From NCBI GenBank assembly GCA_937875715.1, contig CALEHZ010000287.1, positions 1 to 15,751 of the forward strand: a stretch of 15,751 nucleotides of DNA. Reading direction: 5' to 3'. The position numbers and the translations under genes were made by a program. The notes under the pieces are model-generated. The model was not told where the DNA came from, did not search any database, and was given only the letters and a program-made list of their open reading frames with translations. How positions within the stretch are numbered: position 1 is the first letter of the stretch; every line of letters begins with the position of its first letter. This document shows positions 13,276-15,751 of the stretch, piece after piece. The DNA comes from an uncultured Campylobacter sp. GTDB taxonomy: Bacteria > Campylobacterota > Campylobacteria > Campylobacterales > Campylobacteraceae.

Positions 13276-13295
13276 CAAGTTTTTTTGCTAAAATT
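13268..13295 (+). terminator. Hairpin at the end of the YgjP-like gene
   Basis: Perfect 11-bp arms, AATTTTAGCAA (13268-13278) and TTGCTAAAATT (13285-13295), enclose a 6-base loop and include the stop codon of the gene. The 3' side lacks a clear T-run, so this may be a weak terminator or mRNA-stabilising hairpin. Its right arm doubles as the -10 region of the next gene. Confidence 0.45.
13289..13294 (+). promoter_or_regulatory. Extended -10 box for the Asn/Gln-rich protein gene
   Basis: TTTTGCTAAAATT, the same 13 bases found before the MATE gene, has a TAAAAT hexamer here 29 bases before the ATG at 13324. This gives a leader of about 23 nucleotides with an ideal AAGGAG (13312-13317) site, so strong translation is expected. 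Confidence 0.5.
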
Positions 13296-13323
13296 TAGGC
13301 TAAGATTTTACAAGGAGTGACAA

Positions 13324-14277
13324 ATGGCAAACGGAATTAACTCAAGTTTTGGCTACCAAGCGAATTATTATGATCCAAGCGCAATGGTAGCAAACAATCA
13401 AAGTCAAGCTGCACAAGCTATGCAAACACAGGTAAATACTCAGCAAACCAGTGTAATGCAAAGCAATAATAGTAATCAAACTGGGACTAGCACCAGCGAT
13501 CAAAGCAAAAATAGCTCTTTGAATTTTCCAACTAGAAATGCTGGTCAAATCAATACTTTAGCAGAAAATTTAAGACAAATAAATACTGCTGTGCAAACTG
13601 GTGTTTTAAATGGCATAAATCCAAATCTAGCCCAAAATATCGCACTTGCAAATATGAGTGCAGCACAAAGCTCTAATAATTCTTCGAATTTTTTAAACTC
13701 GCAAAATAGCAATATGCTAAGCACTACTAATTTACAAAATAATTTGCAAAATACGCAATATATGCAAAATATTTTGAATACTCAAAATATGCAAAATGCT
13801 CAAAACGCTCAAAATACCACAACAGCGATGGCGCAAGGTGTTCAAAATGTTTTTAACAATATGCAAAATGCTATGTTTAACAGCACACAAAATGCTCAAA
13901 ACGCTCAAAATTTAATGAGCACAAATCCAGCTCTTAGTGCTACTTTAAATTTCAATCAAAGTAGTGCACTTAATGCATCTTTACCTATAAATGCACTTAC
14001 GAATTTTACAAATGCTATGGCAAATGCTTTCCCAAATCTTAATGGTGCAAATGCTAACGCTAATGCGAATTTAAGTGCTCAAAACACTCAAGCTATTGCG
14101 CAAAACCAAACTACACAAAATAACCAAACTGTGCAAAATAATCAAAATGCCAACCAAAATATGCAAAGCCAAAATCCACAAAATATGGTAAATCAAATTA
14201 GACAGCAAATGAATATGCTAGGTAGTGGCATGGCCCAAGTACAAAATCCTGCAGCTTTTTTTAATCCACTTGCGTAA
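13324..14277 (+). CDS. Asn/Gln-rich low-complexity protein, function unknown
   Basis: A 317-residue protein of extreme composition: by my count 73 Asn and 49 Gln (about 38% together), much of the rest Ala, Ser, Thr and Met, only about seven charged residues, and no Cys, Trp or His. No signal peptide or membrane helix is visible. The N-terminus (MANGINSSFGYQANYYDPSA) and the C-terminus (NQIRQQMNMLGSGMAQVQNP) are the least repetitive parts. A more normal segment at about 70-115 (NAGQINTLAENLRQINTAVQTGVLNGINP) may form helices. The middle carries QN-A-QN-A-QN runs encoded by an exact 24-base direct repeat (13792-13815 and 13888-13911). Expression signals are strong: AAGGAG and an extended -10 box upstream, and a strong terminator downstream. 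Composition is prion-like, or that of a secreted/structural glue protein; I recognise no family. The consistent frame and codon pattern argue for a real gene. Confidence 0.8.
   Translation: MANGINSSFGYQANYYDPSAMVANNQSQAAQAMQTQVNTQQTSVMQSNNSNQTGTSTSDQSKNSSLNFPTRNAGQINTLAENLRQINTAVQTGVLNGINPNLAQNIALANMSAAQSSNNSSNFLNSQNSNMLSTTNLQNNLQNTQYMQNILNTQNMQNAQNAQNTTTAMAQGVQNVFNNMQNAMFNSTQNAQNAQNLMSTNPALSATLNFNQSSALNASLPINALTNFTNAMANAFPNLNGANANANANLSAQNTQAIAQNQTTQNNQTVQNNQNANQNMQSQNPQNMVNQIRQQMNMLGSGMAQVQNPAAFFNPLA
13792..13911 (+). repeat. Exact 24-base direct repeat inside the Asn/Gln-rich gene
   Basis: The same 24 bases, beginning CAAAATGCTCAAAACGCTC, occur at 13792-13815 and 13888-13911, separated by 72 bases. 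Both copies are in the same reading frame and encode QNAQNAQN. The copy-to-copy distance of 96 bases is a multiple of three, so recombination between copies would keep the frame and change the length by 32 residues. Confidence 0.85.
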
Positions 14278-14282
14278 GCTAA

Positions 14283-14321
14283 TTTAAAGCCAAAGCCCTT
14301 TTTAATGGCTTTGGCTTTAAA
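14283..14321. terminator. Strong bidirectional terminator between the Asn/Gln-rich protein and amidase genes
   Basis: Perfect 15-bp arms, TTTAAAGCCAAAGCC (14283-14297) and GGCTTTGGCTTTAAA (14307-14321), enclose a 9-base loop. T-rich sequence follows on the plus strand (ATTTTCTCT). It starts 5 bases after the stop codon of the Asn/Gln-rich gene. The hairpin could also stop leftward transcripts from the amidase gene. Confidence 0.85.
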
Positions 14322-14349
14322 ATTTTCTCTACTTCTTTTTAATAAATCT

Positions 14350-14435
14350 TTTGAATTTTATGAAAATATATGAAAACATTTAAATTTTATAAAATTTAGC
14401 CTTGAATTTTATAAATGAATTTTATGAATTTTAAT
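14350..14435. repeat. Degenerate array of the dispersed AT palindrome
   Basis: The gap downstream of the amidase gene holds TTGAATTTTATGA (from about 14351), AAATTTTATAAAATTT (14382-14397), TTGAATTTTATAAATGA (from 14402) and a further GAATTTTATGAATTTT unit. They are partial or mutated copies of the same unit that is found intact elsewhere. No open reading frame worth calling is present here. Confidence 0.6.
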
Positions 14436-14439
14436 AATT

Positions 14440-15751
14440 TTAGCGATTTTTAGCAAAATACTCATCAATACCATTTGCAATGCCAGTAGCTAAGCGGTCT
14501 TGGTATTTAGAATTTGCGATTTTTTGGCTCTCATCTGGGTGCGAAATGTAGCCGATTTCTATTAGCACCGCTGGCATCAACGCTCCTACAAGTACCCAAA
14601 ACGGCGCTTCTCTAACCCCACCATCGCTTACTTTATAGCTACTTCGCACGCTTTTTAGCAAGGCACTTTGCATATCAATTGCTAGTTTATTGCTAGCGAT
14701 GATTTTTTCTCTATTTAGAAAATTCAAAAAGCTAATTTTTGTAAAATAGTTCATCTCATCAGTATCGGCTTTGTTTTCAAGGTTTGCCGCATCCATGCTG
14801 CGTTCTGAGCGTGACGGACTTAAAAAGAAAGTTTCAATTCCATTCATTGTCTTTGCTTTTGTGGCATTTGGCGCAGCATTTGCGTGGATTGAGATGAAAA
14901 GATGAGCGTTTTTATCATTAGCAAAGCTGGTGCGATTTCTAAGCTTGATAAATCTATCATTTGAGCGAGTAAAATACACCTTATATCCACGCTCTTTTAA
15001 AATATTTGCCGTTTTTTTGCTTACACTTAGCACTATATTTTTTTCATAAAGCTTGTTATTGCTTGATTTTGCGCCTACATCATCGCCGCCGTGACCAGGG
15101 TCAAGCACGATAACCTTACTTGAACGCTCTTTTTTACTTAGTTTGCCGCTACTATTTGTGCTATTGCTAGCTGTGCTATTAGATGATTTTTCTAGCAAAT
15201 TAGCAGGAATTCCTAAAATCTCTTTTTCTTCTTTTGCTATTTTTTCATCTTGCTTTTTTTCTTGTTTTTTTTCTTTTTCTTGCCTGGCTGCTTTTTGATC
15301 TTGTTTAGTAAATGTAATTACATCATTATCAATTTTTGCCAGCACTTTTGTTTTACCATTATCTTCAAAGACAATACGAACTTTATTTATATCACTTTGT
15401 GCAATGCGGATTTTATCGCTTATGCTACCGCTTATAGCTTGAGCTTTTAGACCTAAAGTAGCACTTATATCAAAGACATTTTTATAAGCTTCTTTATGAT
15501 CAAGTGTAAAATATTTTAGATTTTTTTCATCAAGATTCTTATTTAATTTTACTATAAACTCACTTTTATTTTTTGTGATTTTTGTAACTCTAGGCAGGGT
15601 TGAATTTTCTGAATTTTCTGAAACTTTTGAATTTTCTGAAACTTTTGAATTTTTTGAATTTTCTGAATTTTTTGCTTTTTTATCTGTCGCAGTTGATTTT
15701 TTTGAATTTTTTGAATTTTCTGAATTTTCTGAAACTTTTGAATTTTCTGAT
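14440..15751 (-). CDS. amiA: N-acetylmuramoyl-L-alanine amidase with AMIN-like domain (5' end beyond window)
   Basis: The enzyme cleaves the bond between N-acetylmuramic acid and the peptide stem and is used for daughter-cell separation and cell-shape change. The frame stays open to the window edge, so the start and signal peptide are missing; 436 residues are visible. From the N-terminal side: a repetitive Ser/Asn/Glu/Lys tract (about 15601-15751), an AMIN-like beta-rich domain that would target the septum or cell wall (about 15310-15575), a Lys/Glu/Gln-rich helical linker, a Ser/Asn/Thr linker, and a C-terminal Amidase_3 domain. Zinc ligands are H in DPGHGG (15091-15093), E in LYEKNI (15043-15045) and H in SIHANA (14884-14886); the catalytic E is in LIEIGYISH (14557-14559). 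A GTG at 15345 is internal and is not the start. It resembles the single C. jejuni amidase AmiA (Cj1269c). Confidence 0.92.
   Translation of the reverse strand, partial: SENSKVSENSENSKNSKKSTATDKKAKNSENSKNSKVSENSKVSENSENSTLPRVTKITKNKSEFIVKLNKNLDEKNLKYFTLDHKEAYKNVFDISATLGLKAQAISGSISDKIRIAQSDINKVRIVFEDNGKTKVLAKIDNDVITFTKQDQKAARQEKEKKQEKKQDEKIAKEEKEILGIPANLLEKSSNSTASNSTNSSGKLSKKERSSKVIVLDPGHGGDDVGAKSSNNKLYEKNIVLSVSKKTANILKERGYKVYFTRSNDRFIKLRNRTSFANDKNAHLFISIHANAAPNATKAKTMNGIETFFLSPSRSERSMDAANLENKADTDEMNYFTKISFLNFLNREKIIASNKLAIDMQSALLKSVRSSYKVSDGGVREAPFWVLVGALMPAVLIEIGYISHPDESQKIANSKYQDRLATGIANGIDEYFAKNR
15601..15751 (-). repeat. In-frame tandem-like repeat encoding Ser-Glu-Asn-Ser/Lys units in the amidase
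   Basis: On the plus strand the DNA is built from GAATTTTCT, GAATTTTTT and GAAACTTTT 9-base units. On the coding strand these give S-E-N, S-K-N and S-K-V units in a row, interrupted by one short unrelated stretch (KKSTATDKKAK). The array runs off the window edge, so its full length is unknown. Confidence 0.8.

Noticed and set aside
13275..13290. Possible sigma-54 promoter (TTTTTTTGCT) before the Asn/Gln-rich gene.
   Set aside because: The required GG about 12 bases upstream of the GC is absent, and an extended vegetative -10 box fits the same place better.
13792..13911. The direct repeats in the Asn/Gln-rich gene as a CRISPR array.
   Set aside because: There are only two copies, both in frame, and they encode the protein's own QNA motif; no cas genes are nearby.
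14440..15345. Treating the GTG at 15345 as the true start of the amidase.
   Set aside because: The frame continues unbroken to 15751 and includes an AMIN-like domain, so the start lies outside the window.

Overview
The window is low-GC chromosomal DNA with the gene content and motif style of the Campylobacterota, most likely Campylobacter or a close relative. The best lineage clues are cmoB directly followed by a Cj0977-type hot-dog protein, an FtsZ of the epsilonproteobacterial type, a signal-peptide-bearing minimal ATP-dependent DNA ligase, and an AMIN/Amidase_3 peptidoglycan amidase. Species cannot be fixed from the sequence alone. There are no RNA genes, insertion sequences, CRISPR arrays or prophage genes that I can see, and no gene-free stretch longer than 300 bases.

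Layout. 1-1071 (+): 3' part of ftsZ, with its terminator. 1143-3048 (+): a tightly packed run of a coiled-coil lipoprotein, cmoB (tRNA wobble-uridine modification) and a Cj0977-like hot-dog protein. 3140-9645 (-): a long leftward block, read in transcription order as uup (ABC-F ATPase), a neurotransmitter:sodium-symporter-type transporter, an M48/Ste24-type membrane protease, prmC (release-factor methyltransferase), a periplasmic-type ATP-dependent DNA ligase, and a 63-residue YjfB-like putative motility protein with its own promoter. 9735-11099 (+): a MATE-family exporter, divergent from uup. 11140-12261 (-): a lipoprotein and a small membrane protein, divergent from an XRE regulator (12363-12623, +). 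12646-13275 (+): a YgjP-like metallopeptidase. 13324-14277 (+): an extremely Asn/Gln-rich protein of unknown function. 14440-15751 (-): 3' part of a peptidoglycan amidase whose start lies beyond the window.

How it fits together. Much of the window is housekeeping: division (FtsZ), cell-wall splitting (amidase), translation (CmoB, PrmC, Uup). The accessory or less understood parts are the regulator/lipoprotein/membrane-protein divergon at 11.1-12.6 kb, which carries two matching CTTAT-N4-ATAAG operators, and the Asn/Gln-rich protein at 13.3 kb.

Throughout the window, gaps between genes carry copies of an AT-rich palindrome whose core is GAATTTTATAAAATTC. Related GAATTT/AAATTC words also shape low-complexity protein linkers. 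Two genes (the MATE exporter and the YgjP-like peptidase) appear to be transcribed as leaderless messages.
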